64,000 nucleotides of DNA. It comes from Podarcis raffonei (taxonomy: Eukaryota > Chordata > Lepidosauria > Squamata > Lacertidae). A model generated the notes under the pieces. It made no database searches. It was given only the letters and a program-made list of their open reading frames with translations, and was not told the DNA's origin. The stretch spans positions 44,569,001 through 44,633,000 of the forward strand of contig NC_070614.1 in NCBI RefSeq assembly GCF_027172205.1. The letters run 5' to 3'. Made by a program: the position numbers and the translations under genes. Below, piece by piece: positions 23,001 to 34,400 of the stretch (position 1 is its first letter; each line of letters starts with the position of its first letter).

Positions 23001-26000
23001 CTTTGTCCTGTGCTGCCAGCCATTGCAGAGCTCAGTGGAGGGAGAAGCCAGAGAACCAGTTAAGTCTCAGGGGGGTGCTTGCCTGGAGGCAGGGTCTGCA
23101 TAAAATGTCCAGTCCAGGCCTAAGGTCACAAGTATCTCAGTTCATGTAGTCAAACAATCTGGGGTCAAAGGTCACGAGAAACAAGAAGCAGCAAGGTCTG
23201 GTCAGGAATGACAAAAGTTGTTTCCAGTAACTGACTGAGGCTGGAAACCCTGCTTAAGAAAGCTGGAGCCTGCTGGTTCTCATCAGGAGCAAGAAGGCAG
23301 ATCAGCAGCAGGTGGAGTCACTTCGCTTTCTGCTCCTTTAGGCTGCTGCTCAGTAGTTGAAGCCAACTCTTGGACCATGGCAGTGGTGGCAGAGCAGCTG
23401 TGCAGTTCTTCATCTGTAGTTAGCTGTTGGCATTATTATAAGTGTGAGCAGAGTACCAAGCACGGCTCGGAGGGAAGAAAGGACAGGCTGGTGGATGGAG
23501 TTGCAAGAGATAGAAGGTGGGCAGGTGGTATGCCAAGCGAGGGGGGTAGGCAAGCAGGGAGACCAAGGAAGCAGGAGGAGGAGCAGAGCAGACCCAACCC
23601 CGATGGCTGAGGAGGAGCAGTTACAGATACAAAAGAACGAGGTTGTTTTGCCCTCCCAGACCTTAAATTATACTATGAGGCTGCATGCCTGGTATGTATC
23701 AGGAACTGGATAAAGTTGAAAAAGCAAGAAGCATTAGATCTGGAAGGACATGACAACAGATTTGAATGGCACGCATATTTAAGGTATGGGAAAGGGAAAA
23801 TAGATAAAGGTTTTTATAACCATATAATTATGAAATCACTAATGAGTGTATGGGAGAGATATAAAGACTTATTAGAACAGAAGACTCCTTGGTGGCTTTC
23901 ACCACATGAAGCTTTATTGCTCAAGCGACTCAGTAAAAAAGGAAAGTGGCTCATGTATGCTGATTTATTAAAGGACCAAGAAGGAAAATGGAAATTAAGA
24001 GATTACAAGGAAATAAAAGACCATTTTCAGAGCTGGTTACACTATTGGCAACTACACGAGATATACAAAGAAGACAAAAAGAAAGGATTTAGTTATACGA
24101 AATCTAGATTTCAAAAGGAAGTTGTGGCAGGGAAGGTAAAGCTGCTTAAGGGTAGAATGGGAGACAAAAGATGAGGAAGTGAAATCAGTCATGATCCAAT
24201 GGGCACAAGTTATAGGTCATAATATATTGTTTGAAGATTGGAAAAGATTGTGGAAAACTAATTTAAATTTCACAGATTATTCTTTACTGAAAGAAAACTA
24301 CATTAAAATAATGTATAGATGGTACATAGCACCAGTACAGATAGCAAGAATGTATAAAACTGGCTCAAACATATGTTGGAAATGTCAGGAAAAAGAAGGG
24401 ACTTTCTATCATATGTGGTGGCATTGTAGAGAAATTTAAAAATTTTGGGAAATGATACATAATGAGTTGAAGAAAATGTTTAAACTAACATTTGTAAAAA
24501 AAAAACAAAAAACCAAGAAGCATTTTTGTTAGGGGTTGTAGGAAAAGACCTGCCAAGGAAAGTGAAGAACATATTTATGTATGCAACAACGGCAGCAAGA
24601 GTCTTAATAGCACAAGGATGGAAGCATGAAGAAACCCCGACAAAAGAAGAGTAGCAAGAGAAATTGATGGACTGTGCGGAACTGGCAAAGTTTACGCAGA
24701 AACTGCACAATAAGGACAACTGTGACTTTAAAGAAGAATGGGAATCTTTTACAAAGTACTTAAAGAAACAACAAAATGAATTGGACTCCTTGGCAGGTTT
24801 TGAATAAACGAACACAAATTTGTTTGTTAATATAATAGATGGATAATTTAGAGATTTTTACATTTTTATAACATTCAGAGAATAATATGTGTTAACAAAT
24901 CAGGAAGAGGAACTGCGGGAAGTCCTGGGGGGAGGGAGGGGGTATGTGGGGGAGATGGGGCAAATTGGGGAAAATACAATTGATGGAATAATCTGTTATG
25001 TGAAAATAGTCAAAATATTACTATTTTTTAAAAAGAAGAGCTGTACCTTTTTCCTCCCAAGGTATGTGGCAACTGGGTACATATGGATCCTACAGTTAAC
25101 ATTTCTGGCCCTCCTATTTACGGATAGATCACCTGATGTTATACGAATCCCCTAAAACATTTTCTTAATATTAACCCCTTTGTGTCCCTTTGGATAGGTG
25201 CCACCCCTTTCCATATGTAATGCCAACTGCCGTCCTGGTTATGAGAAGAAAAAGAAGGAGGGGAAGAAGTTCTGTTGTTATGCTTGTAATCCGTGTCCTC
25301 ATGGGATGTTCTCAAATGAGAAGGGTGAGAGATGCCATATTAGCATGTACAAGTTATTTTAGTAAATTCTGAACAAATTGGCAATGGGGTTTGCTCTGTA
25401 TGGCCTCAATTTATATTGTTTATTAAAGATAGTAGAATAATTTCCCTTCAGTCTCAGTAAAAGATGCCACTATGAAGAAATTATCTTAACCTTCTAGGGA
25501 GTAAACCATCAGAATGTGACGTTATCTGTAACGTAAAGATTTTCCATCACTGTGTCTACATTGATCATTTAAACGTTATTAAATATAATGTTCCATAATG
25601 TTTAATGCAGTTTCCCATTGCTGGTGGCTCACTGCTGTGGTGTCACATTTTAATAATGCATTTTAACTTTATAAACCACTAGTGTAGCTTCACCTCAAGT
25701 CTGTTTTGATGCAACAAGACATAAATTTCATACAGTGATACCGCTTCAGGTTACAGACTCTGCTAACCCAAAAATAGTACCTTAGGTTAAGAACTTTGCT
25801 TCAGGATGAAAACAGAAATCGCGTGGCGGCAGTGTGGAGGCAGTGCGAGGCCCCATTAGCTAAAGTTGTGCCCCAGGTTAAGAACAGTTTTAGGTTAAGA
25901 ATGGACCTCCAGAATGAAATATTTTCTTAACCCAAAGTACCACTGTACATAGATTTTGTCCTGGAAGACAACACTAAAGTTTTGGGGAAGGGTGTATGGA

Positions 26001-27269
26001 ATAGAAGTGGCGGTTTTTTCTCTGAGACCAAGGCTCTTTGGGGACAGTGTTAAAATCCTTTAAAAATCACCCTTTTAGCTTCCAAGATTTCAGCTATAAT
26101 ATTTCTCTGATTTCATTATGAAGTATCTGTGGTTCTAAGAAAATGGAGGAGGACCACTGAAAGAATAGTTTCTCCATATAGGAAATGTCAAATTCCATGC
26201 TTAACTTTATTTTCAAAGCATCAAGGGCACAAGCATTTGAACTAGAAGTTTTGAAACTTTTCCTCGTGGAAACACTATGGTAAGGGGTCTCCTGATTTTT
26301 TTTAAAACAAAACACACTCTTAAGCATATTCTGGTTTGTTTCCAATTGTCATGCAACCTTTTTTCAGGGTTGGAAACCTGTGCCAGATGTCCTCCAGATC
26401 AATATCCAAATGAAGAGCAGAATGAGTGCATTCCCAAGAAACCAAACGTCCTAGGCTTTGGTGAAACTTTGGCCTTGGTTTCAACTTTTTCTGTGCTTTT
26501 ATTCTCTCTGATCACAGCAATGGTACTTGGCATTTTCATTAAGCACCGGGACACTGCCATTGTCAAAGCCAACAACAGAAGCCTCACTTACATTCTCCTC
26601 ATCTCCCTCCTCTTGTGTTTCCTGTGCTCCTTGGTGTTCATTGGAATGCCTAATAAGGCAACCTGCCCACTCCGACAAACGGCTTTTGGCATTGTCTTCT
26701 CTGTGGCCCTCTCTAGCATCTTGGCCAAGACTATTTCAGTGGTTTTGGCATTCATGGCTACCAAGCCAGATTCCAGAATCAGGAAGTGGGTAGGCAAAAA
26801 ACTGGCTTATTCCATTGTCCTTTCCGGCTCCATTGTTCAAGTGGGACTCTGTGTCTTCTGGCTGGCAACTTCTGCCCCATTCCCAGATGTGGACATGCAT
26901 TCAAGCAGTGAAGAAATTATATTCTTATGTAACGAGGGGTCAGTTGTCATGTTCTATGGTGTTTTAGGCTACATGGGCTTCCTGGCCATTATCAGCTTCA
27001 CTGTGGCCTTCTTAGCCAGGAAGTTGCCGGACAGCTTCAATGAAGCCAAGTTCATCACCTTCAGCATGCTGGTCTTCTGCAGTGTTTGGTTCTCCTTTAT
27101 TCCCACATACTTGAGCACCAGAGGAAAATACATGGTGGCTGTGGAGATCTTCTCCATCTTGGCTTCCAGTGCTGGCTTGCTGGGTTGCATCTTTTCCCCT
27201 AAATGCTACATTATTGTGCTGAGGCCTGAGCTGAATAACAGAGAGCAGCTGATACGGAGAAAGATGTAA
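17034..27269 (+). CDS. VMN2R: Vomeronasal type-2 receptor, gene C (six exons, intact, mosaic intron 1)
   Basis: V2R receptor of 885 residues. Exons: 17034-17251, 19182-19473, 20481-21371, 22245-22472, 25198-25324, 26368-27269, all with GT-AG sites and the same phases as gene B. The order is signal peptide, Venus-flytrap domain with the [19 protein letters not shown] loop, ISYGSFEP at the exon 3 start, NCD3G-type cysteine exon with [20 protein letters not shown], then seven helices and RRKM end. An in-frame ATG at 17013 is not conserved, so 17034 is used. Exon 3 keeps the four residues lost in B. The region just before and at the start of exon 2 resembles gene F rather than B or D (GGTTATGAGAAAG against GGTGATGAGAAAG), which suggests recombination. 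No inactivating change was seen. Confidence 0.95.
17375..17945 (-). mobile_element. Decayed antisense CR1/L3-like LINE relic, intron 1 of C
   Basis: The copy in gene C of the shared intron 1 relic, aligned with 3900-4480. No intact frame; boundaries are approximate. Confidence 0.4.
18250..18445 (+). repeat. Old CORE/MIR-type SINE remnant, intron 1 of C
   Basis: Has the B-box-like GGGTTCAAATCTCC and the same tail as the copy in gene B, with a short deletion just before the B-box. Confidence 0.45.
18541..19181. repeat. Partial tandem duplication in intron 1 of C (two paralogous versions)
   Basis: The last part of intron 1 occurs twice. The first version (about 18541-18850) is like genes B and D. 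The second (18851-19181) starts TATCTTCATTTCATACCAG and is like gene F (63570-63891), including the GATGAAGGGGCGTTGTAATG segment. The first version ends at GTTGTGCACT (18841-18850) about 50 bp before its expected splice site. This is the footprint of unequal recombination. Confidence 0.85.
19474..20480. other. Intron 2 of gene C
   Basis: Aligns throughout with intron 2 of genes B and D. No element or gene recognised. Confidence 0.55.
21372..22244. other. Intron 3 of gene C
   Basis: Aligns with intron 3 of B and D, including the unclassified higher-GC block (about 21640-22140). No gene called. Confidence 0.55.
22837..23618 (+). mobile_element. LTR-like piece plus leader of an LTR retrotransposon, intron 4 of C
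   Basis: Homologue of 8946-9722. It starts TGTTTGTCAGG, and the end of the putative LTR is near 23381. It is a fragment, fossil, shared with B and D and so older than their separation. Confidence 0.4.
23618..25036 (+). mobile_element. Old L1 LINE 3' fragment (ORF2 tail), intron 4 of C
   Basis: Same L1 insertion as in B and D, here uninterrupted. It shows the L1 ORF2 C-terminal region with [18 protein letters not shown] near 24372. A frameshift near 24150-24180 and a stop after the zinc-knuckle region break the frame. It ends in an A-rich stretch near 25036. It serves as the empty site for the deleted L1 in gene B (the AAAGTACTTAAAGA site lies near 24752). Confidence 0.88.
25733..25945. mobile_element. 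Tc1/mariner-type MITE, intron 5 of C
   Basis: 213 bp, flanked by TA. Ends CAGTGATACC and AGTACCACTG are slightly decayed. It has the same 13-bp deletion as the copy in gene B. Confidence 0.85.
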
Positions 27270-28439
27270 ATAACAGAATAGTTTGTCATTTCTGTATTTA
27301 GATTCTGTAGAGTTGTTGGCATGGTAATTTCCCTGTGATTTTACAAGAAAGGAAGTTACTTGAAATGATCAAAATAACAGAATGGATTGTCTTATCATTT
27401 ATGTTCTTGATGTCCAGCATAGCTGCTTATGAGATTTCAATGAACAGGTATTACATATATGAAAGAAACTATGGATGATAACCAACCACTTGAATGCCTA
27501 CACGTCCCCTTACTCTTCTCCTGCATCCAAAGAGCTGCCCTCTTATCTTCCCAAGAGGCCTGAACCTCTCCTGAGGTGATGCTGGGGTGCAGAGAGAAGA
27601 GAAGAAAAAGAACACAAGAACTTGAGAAGCTGCCTTATACTGAGTCCATTAGTCTATCCAGCAGGGTTGTGCACCAGATTTGGCAATGCCCCAAGCCAAA
27701 TTGTCCCTATTTTGAGTGAGCTGGGCATCTATCAAGTTCATGTGGGACAGCAATGAATTGCAGCAATTTGGAACAGGTGAAGCAGAATGATCCAGGGCCA
27801 CTGTGGAGAGGGGCATCAGTCAGTGTGTCGATGCCAGCATCAGGCTAGAAAACCTCACTGAGCCATTTCAAAAAGTAAGGGCAGGTAAAAGAAGGGAGCC
27901 AGGCAATAAAGATACTAACTTTATGTTTAGATAAGGATGAAGAACAAGCTAAGAATCCAGTGATAATGGCCAAAGATTTCTTGCCCACTGCCACTCTCAA
28001 GATTCAATTTGCAGCTTCTACCATCACAACTCACAGAAACCAAAGCAGCACTGACACGATGTTAAATACCACCCCAACTATTTCCCTACATATACTGATT
28101 ATTTTAAGAAATGAGTGGAACATGACAATTTCATGGCGACAGTCGTTCCATTAAATCATGGATCATGTTTTGTGTGATTCATTTCGAAGCCCCTACATTT
28201 AAGTATTTATTCATTTACATTGTTCATAATATGTTGAAGCAGAACATTTAAAAGTGCTCCGAAATGAAAATCACATGTGCACTCAGCTAGAAATTCTAAG
28301 CACAAAAGACACATCTAACCAATTTTAAAACTCCCAGGATTAACTTGGACTTCTGGAATGCCATACTTTAATTGATATGTGGCTGTGAAGGGAGGCAGGA
28401 AGTGACTCAACGTGCCGTAGACACTCCTATAGGCTCTAA

Positions 28440-28550
28440 GGTGATTTTATATGTTGTGATCTTCTTTGTGAAACGCCTTGAGACCTCTGGGTATTGGGTG
28501 GTGTATAAATCATCATCATCATCATCGTCGTCGTCATCATTCATATAGCA
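28440..28550 (+). repeat. L2/CR1-type 3' tail with ATC microsatellite
   Basis: GTGAAACGCCTTGAGACC and GTGTATAAAT resemble the conserved 3' tail of L2/CR1-type retroelements, which ends in a short repeat. Here it is followed by about 30 bp of ATC/GTC repeats (28509-28540). The orthologous copy after gene D has a longer repeat. Confidence 0.5.
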
Positions 28551-28614
28551 GTGACAGATAAATATCACCTTAGAGATGGAGCCTTATTCTACACCAGGGG
28601 TAGTTAATCTATGG

Positions 28615-28704
28615 CCCTCCAGATGTTGTTTCACAACAGCTCCCACCAGACAGACCATTATTATCAAGGATGATGGCAACTGTAGTCCAGAAACATCTGT
28701 ACGG
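28615..28704. mobile_element. Palindromic MITE-like repeat
   Basis: Has the CCCTCCAGATGTTG left end and the AAACATCTGTACGG right end with a paired interior, the same family as 2537-2633. Confidence 0.6.
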
Positions 28705-28800
28705 CATAACAGTGCATATAACTGCCTTCCACTGATCGGCCACCCTGACAGTCTTCTGAATTTATGCTTCCAACCAGAGTAAGAGAGAGATGTCTTGAAC

Positions 28801-29266
28801 CAGTGGTTTTCAACCAGTGTGCTGTGGCATCCTGGGGTGCCTTGAATGATGGTCAGGGGTGCCACAGTCAACACTGGCCTCTGTTCCTCTTTCCTTTTCT
28901 CCCTCTTCTGATGCCCTCTTGTGACTCGGACTCCCAAAGTTTTGCACAGCCTTGGCTACAAGCTCCTCAGGTGAATGGTGCCTCTGGGGCTGACCAGAGG
29001 GTGCTTCTAAAGCCCCCATGGAGCAGTGTTAGGAGGGGTAGGGGGCAGCTTAGAGACTAGGGGTGGCGGCGGCAGCAGCAAGGAGAGGGCAGAAGAGAGG
29101 ATGCTGAGGGAACATGCCACAAGTGAGGGTGTTTGAAAAAGTGTGGGAAGCTTCCAGCTCTGCAGACAAGGGCTGACATAACTGGGCTCCTGAGCCGTAC
29201 AAGGGTACCGCTGAAAGAATGTAGTTGGTCAAGGGAGCCGTGGACTCAAAAGGTTGAAAACCTCTG
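28801..29266. mobile_element. hAT-like MITE (466 bp)
   Basis: Ends CAGTGGTTTTCAACC and GGTTGAAAACCTCTG are inverted repeats with one mismatch, typical of hAT-type elements. The expected 8-bp target duplication is not recognisable, which fits an old insertion. The same element lies after gene D at the same place and, truncated, after gene E. Confidence 0.65.
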
Positions 29267-29586
29267 TCTGTCAGGCTGTCATGAAAAGCCCTTCCATCTG
29301 TGGTTCAACGCTGTAAGCAGAAACAGACACAGCTGGACAGTAGTCAACATTATTGCTCAGTAAACAGGGAGCCACCACACTGCACATCCATCAGCTAAGC
29401 AGGTCAGTAGCAGAAGCTAAGGTTCCTGATCTTTTCATCCCTATTTCTACCTCCCTTCTTTATTGTAACAGCCTTTTCTCAACTCTTTGTTCCTACACTG
29501 AGAATAGCGATGGGGAAGGAGCCGAATCAGTATTGTATTGCAGAGCAGAAGACACAACCCCTACTCCTTCTCTACCAGCATTTCTA

Positions 29587-29929
29587 CAGTGGTGCCTCGC
29601 AAGACGAAAATAATCCATTCCGCGAGTCTCTTCGTCTAGCGGTTTTTTCGTCTTGCAAAGCAACCCTATTAGCGGCTTAGCGGATTAGCGCTCTTAGCGG
29701 TTTAGCGGCTTAGCTGCTATTAAAGGCTTAGTGGCTAAAAGGCTATTAGCGGCTTAGTGGCTTAGAAAAGGGGGGGAGCGGAAAAAATCACAAGACTCGC
29801 AAGACGTTTTCGTCTTGCGAAGCAAGCCCATAGGGAAATTCATCTTGCGAAGCGCATAGAAAAACGGAAAACCCTTTCGTCTAGCGGGTTTTTCGTCTTG
29901 TGAGGCATTCGTCTTGCGGGGCACCACTG
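29587..29929. mobile_element. Tc1/mariner-like MITE with GTCTTGCG-type repeats
   Basis: 343 bp with ends CAGTGGTGCCTCGCAAGACG and CGTCTTGCGGGGCACCACTG (one mismatch as inverted repeats), flanked by TA on both sides. The interior is made of short repeats of the AGCGGCTTAGCGG type (about 29690-29770) and further inverted CGTCTTGCGAAGC motifs. It occurs only in this spacer. Confidence 0.8.
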
Positions 29930-30407
29930 TAATGGGAACCTAAACAGAACTCTACTATTTGCCAAAAAGTTGAGAAATAAGGTATATATAAGTAGCACTG
30001 TGTGGCAGGGTCGGTTTCCTTTAAAGAACAAATCTAGCCACTGTTAAGTGGGAAGGGTTTTTCTATATTTGTTTGTTCTTTGCTCTAACTATTCAACTGT
30101 TTCAAAATAAAATTCTTTCTTAAAAGATCTCTTCACAGTCCATGTTTCTATAGCTGCCTTACACACACACTCACACACTTAAAACTTCAAGGATACACTG
30201 GGACTTGTACGCTTCTGTAATCTTATACCTGTATTGAGATGGGGCTGGAAAGGGAGTCAGGAAGTGACTCACCTTCCCATGAACACTGCTTCAGGCTCAG
30301 AGGGCTCAAATAGTTGACAAAGCCCTGACAGTTCAGCATGACACCAGACACGAGGCATTTTTTCAACAGCCCAAACCTTCCTTATACCAAGGGTACCCAA
30401 TCTGTTG

Positions 30408-30498
30408 CCCTCCAGATGTTGCTGGACTACAGCTCACATCAACTTACAGTTGGTTATTATTGTCATGGATGATGAAAGCTGTAATCCATCTGGAGGGG
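30408..30498. mobile_element. Palindromic MITE-like repeat
   Basis: Orthologue of the A-B copy at 2537-2633, with a small deletion in the right arm (GTAATCCATCTGGAGGGG). Confidence 0.6.
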
Positions 30499-31048
30499 AA
30501 AATACTGCCTATCACTGCCTGACAGTGATAGACCACCTAGTCCTTGGAATTACTACTCCTTACAAGAGTAAAAGACGGATGGCACTATTGTTCCCAAGCA
30601 TGCCACTCTGCTTCAGACAGTACATATGCATTCTTTCAAAAGTATTGGGACAGTAATATCCAGGGTCTCTATATCCTGATATGGTTTGGACCCTTTCCAT
30701 CATTGTTTCCAAGATCCAGCAACTGGAATAAATGTTACATATGACTGTGAGCGTAAGGGCCAATAGCAGTAGGAAATTAGACAAATGGGGAAAGGATGCA
30801 CCTCTAAACACATTTTGATAGAGGAATTTTTAGGACAAAGATGGATGCCTGCCTACAGGTGGGGCGTTTTTATTTTTGTTTGTAGTTATGGATGCCCTGC
30901 ATTAGCAAGGAGACTGGACTTGATGACCTTAGACACCTCTTCTAAATCTCTAATTCTGTGATGTGACCGATATGTTTACTTTGGAAATCTTCCCATTCCT
31001 GATGCAACATAGAGTCCAAAAACATAGCACAAAAGGTTATCTGCCCTG

Positions 31049-31081
31049 TAATTATTAAAATTACTATAATCAATTCACCTG
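31049..31081 (+). promoter_or_regulatory. Conserved upstream block of gene D
   Basis: TAATTATTAAAATTA and CACCTG, 375 bp before the start codon at 31424. The regulatory role is inferred. Confidence 0.35.
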
Positions 31082-31423
31082 GAAAAGCTCCAGAAGGTAG
31101 AATGAAAAATAAAGAATCAAAAACTAAATCTGAAATGCTGAAAAGCACCCCAGTGTTCCATTCACTGCTATGGTAAGGGAGGAGAGAGGAGGCCAGGCTC
31201 TGTTATTTCAGTTAGTTCAGTTTCCCTCTTTCATTGTATAGGTCAAGTTTCAAATCACTCTAGATTATTTAACATTCAATTCCTTTTTTTGGTAACAGTG
31301 AAAGTGGATTCCTGACCCTTTAATTGGCAACAGAATTGCCAAAGTCGGCTGTCACCAAATATATCCTGTTCAAGTCAGGCTGATGATAGTAACAATATTG
31401 CAGAGAGTAGAAGGATATTTGTG

Positions 31424-34400
31424 ATGAGGATGTTGTTGCTGCTGCTTCTCCTACTGCTTCCCAATATGGTGCCCCAAGTGCACACTGTTGTTTGCAGCAG
31501 AAATAATCCTCTGCATATTCAGCATGAATGGTATGAACCAGGTGACCTTATCATTGGTGGGATAGTGTCTTATATCCATTGCTTATTCCCCAGCATTTCC
31601 TTCCATCAACACCCATCTCACAACTTTATTGACAATCCAGTGTAAGTAAATGGACCTTAAGATTATTTCTTTTATTCCTTAGACATTTATATCCACCTAG
31701 AAAGTACTTTTGCTTTGGAAAAAATATTTTTAATTTATTTTTAAAAAAAACAGTCGTATGAATTTATAAGAATATTTTATTCTTGGTTCAGAGTAAAGAG
31801 GAGATGCACCATAACCTGCTTCAAGTTGGACAGTATGTCTCTATTATCCAGTGAAGCATAGATAACTCACTGAACTTCCCCAGTCAAAGAGGCAGAATTA
31901 GGGTTGTGTGAGCAGTGTATACACATCAGAGTCAGAGCCATGGGAGCACTGCCTCAAAGCTGGGTCAGCCAGGCACTGGGCTTGAGTAGAGAGCCATGAG
32001 TATCTGACAAGGTCCTGGAGTCCTTCTGCCTCCTTCATAAAGCCTAGTTAGCAATTTTTCAGCTTTGGGAACTAGGTGGAAGGACTCTAGGACCCTGCCA
32101 GAGCCTTGTGACTCCTTCCTAAGGGAAGGCAATGCAAGGTCTACGTGGGTGCAAATTTTCATCCTCGCTAAGGGCGTCATAGTGCCCAAGTCTGCTGCTG
32201 CCAGTCAATCCTATAAAGCTCCATTTAAAGGCTTCAGTTTGAGGACTTCAAGTGCATTCACTAACTCCTCTGGCCACAATAATCAAAACTGATCCAGTAA
32301 AAATGAAACAGAGAGTGCACTGCATGCCATTTGACTGGCTCCAATTGTATCATGCAATTCTGTCTGAGACTGATTCCATCTCTTAAGTGTTTCCAAAGAC
32401 GTAGCAGCAGTCTCTCTTGGCCAGACGACAGAAGAATATTCAACACTGAAAAGCTCTTCCATATAGCTGGTTGTGGACGCAGTGCTGGTAAAGATGAAGA
32501 TATGAAACTTCAACTGTGTTTGAGCTGATGCAGTCTCAGATCACCACCACCTGCTCTCTAGCCACTGATCCTCCTGCCCACAGTAACCTTTCATTGGGGA
32601 CATTTGGGTTCAAATCTCCATTATGAGTATGCAAGGGGAGAGAGGAGACCTATGAAGCCCAGCTTGAGCTGCTTTAGTGAAGGATGGTACAAAATGGAAG
32701 CCATGTCTAAAGTGCATTGATAACAATCCGGGATACATTTTAAATACGCTTAGTAATAATGGGAGGAGAGCCCTTTTACCATCATCACTGCTAGCTTATC
32801 ACTGGGCATTCTTCATATTCAAAATGGCAGCTGCCAATTCCTTTCTTTAATTTCATAGAAATTTCTATTGCTAGGGACAGCTGCGTACTGACAAAGGGAT
32901 ATCGAACTAATTTCAGTAACTGTAGCATAGCCATCAGCCCTGAGTGCTCACTGGAAGGACAGATCCTTAAGCGGAGGCTCCAATACTTTGGCCACCTCAT
33001 GAGAAGAGAAGACTCCCTGGAAAAGACCCTGATGTTGGGAAATATTGAGAGCACAAGAAGAAGGGGACGACAGAGGACAAGATGGTTGGACAGTGTTCTC
33101 GAAGCTACAAACATGAGTCTGACCAAACTGCGGGAGGCAGTGGAAGACAGGAGTGCCTGGCATGCTCTGGTCCATGGAGTCACGAAGAGTCGGGCACGAC
33201 TAAACGACTAAACAACAACAAAGCATAGTCGTGTTGCACAGTTCTTGTTTCTAGTGAAAAAGAGCAACATGGTTAAAAAACCTGAAGCTTAGTAAGTGAA
33301 GATCTCTTCTCAATCTATGTTTTCAGACAAATAAAAATCTGACTTGGATGGAGGAAATATCCGAACATTAACTCTAAAAGGACAAAGCAATTTGAATATT
33401 TACAAGAATATTTAACAGGGGCAGTTGAATCTCTCACATCTCGATGTTGTGCACTGCTTTATTCCCCATAAAATAGTAACACACTTTATTTGTAGGGTGA
33501 TGAGAAAGTTCTACCAACACATCCTCGCCTTGGTGTTTGCTGTTGATGAGATCAATGGGAATCTCAAGATCTTGCCCAATGCCACGCTTGGATTCCACAT
33601 CTATAATTCCTATTCTGATTCAAGGATGACCTACAAAAACGCTCTGGATCTGCTCTTTAAATCACATCACTTTGTCCCCAACTACATATGTGGCATTCAG
33701 AAAAAAGTAGTAGGAGTCATTGGGGGACTTAGTTCTCACACCTCCTCATCCATGGCAGATGTCTTAGGTCTTTACAAGATTCCACAGGTACATAAAATAG
33801 ATATTTCATACTGCAGTTCAATCTACATTCCTTCAACTAGGAAGCTGTTGATTCATAAGTATCAAGTAGAAAAAGGAAAATGGTTGCAATATATCAATAT
33901 ATTTGAGGACATTAGTATGTGCACAAAACAACTTTTATGAGAGAGCCATGTTCCCAAAGATGTGTGTTTAATATATTTAGTGGAGGATTGGGCTCACATT
34001 ATTTCAGTTCTGCAAGCATTGTCCTAGCTGTCTGAAAAGTACCAATCCCAATTCATGCTGTTGATAATCGCTTGCACAGGCATAAATAACTCAAGACAGG
34101 AATGGCATCTCCCTAGGAATCATGAAATTCCCACCTTGTTGAAGTGTGATGTTATTCAGCACTGTCCTCTTTCAGAGGTTAATGAAAAGCACTTTTCTTG
34201 TTATTTTTCTGGCATTTGGGGAGAGAGAAATAATGGTACGAATTTTGTGTTGTTCTGCTACATTACTGAACTTCATTTTAGTTGCCCTAATTGTTGCTGG
34301 TATTTTATTTTCATTATATATACAGTAATAGTTTATTGTTGATCACAGAAGAATAAAACATATTATATTCAAGAAACCTATAGAAGAACTCCCATGAGAG

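Larger units (their letters stand above)
27270..31423. other. Intergenic spacer C-D
   Basis: No gene. The first 2.3 kb align with the D-E spacer, and from about 29930 the sequence aligns with the A-B spacer; a MITE lies exactly at the change. Other contents, entered separately, are an L2/CR1-type tail with an ATC repeat, two palindromic MITEs and a hAT-like MITE. A stretch at 27627-27680 (GCTGCCTTATACTGAGTCC) resembles the tRNA-distal end of a squamate SINE, not firmly classified. Upstream of gene D, 30730-31423 is the conserved V2R 5' region. Confidence 0.65.

Noticed and set aside
28584-28937. 117-119-codon minus-strand frame in the C-D and D-E spacers
   Set aside because: Runs across a palindromic MITE and a hAT-like MITE; its persistence reflects duplication of the spacer.
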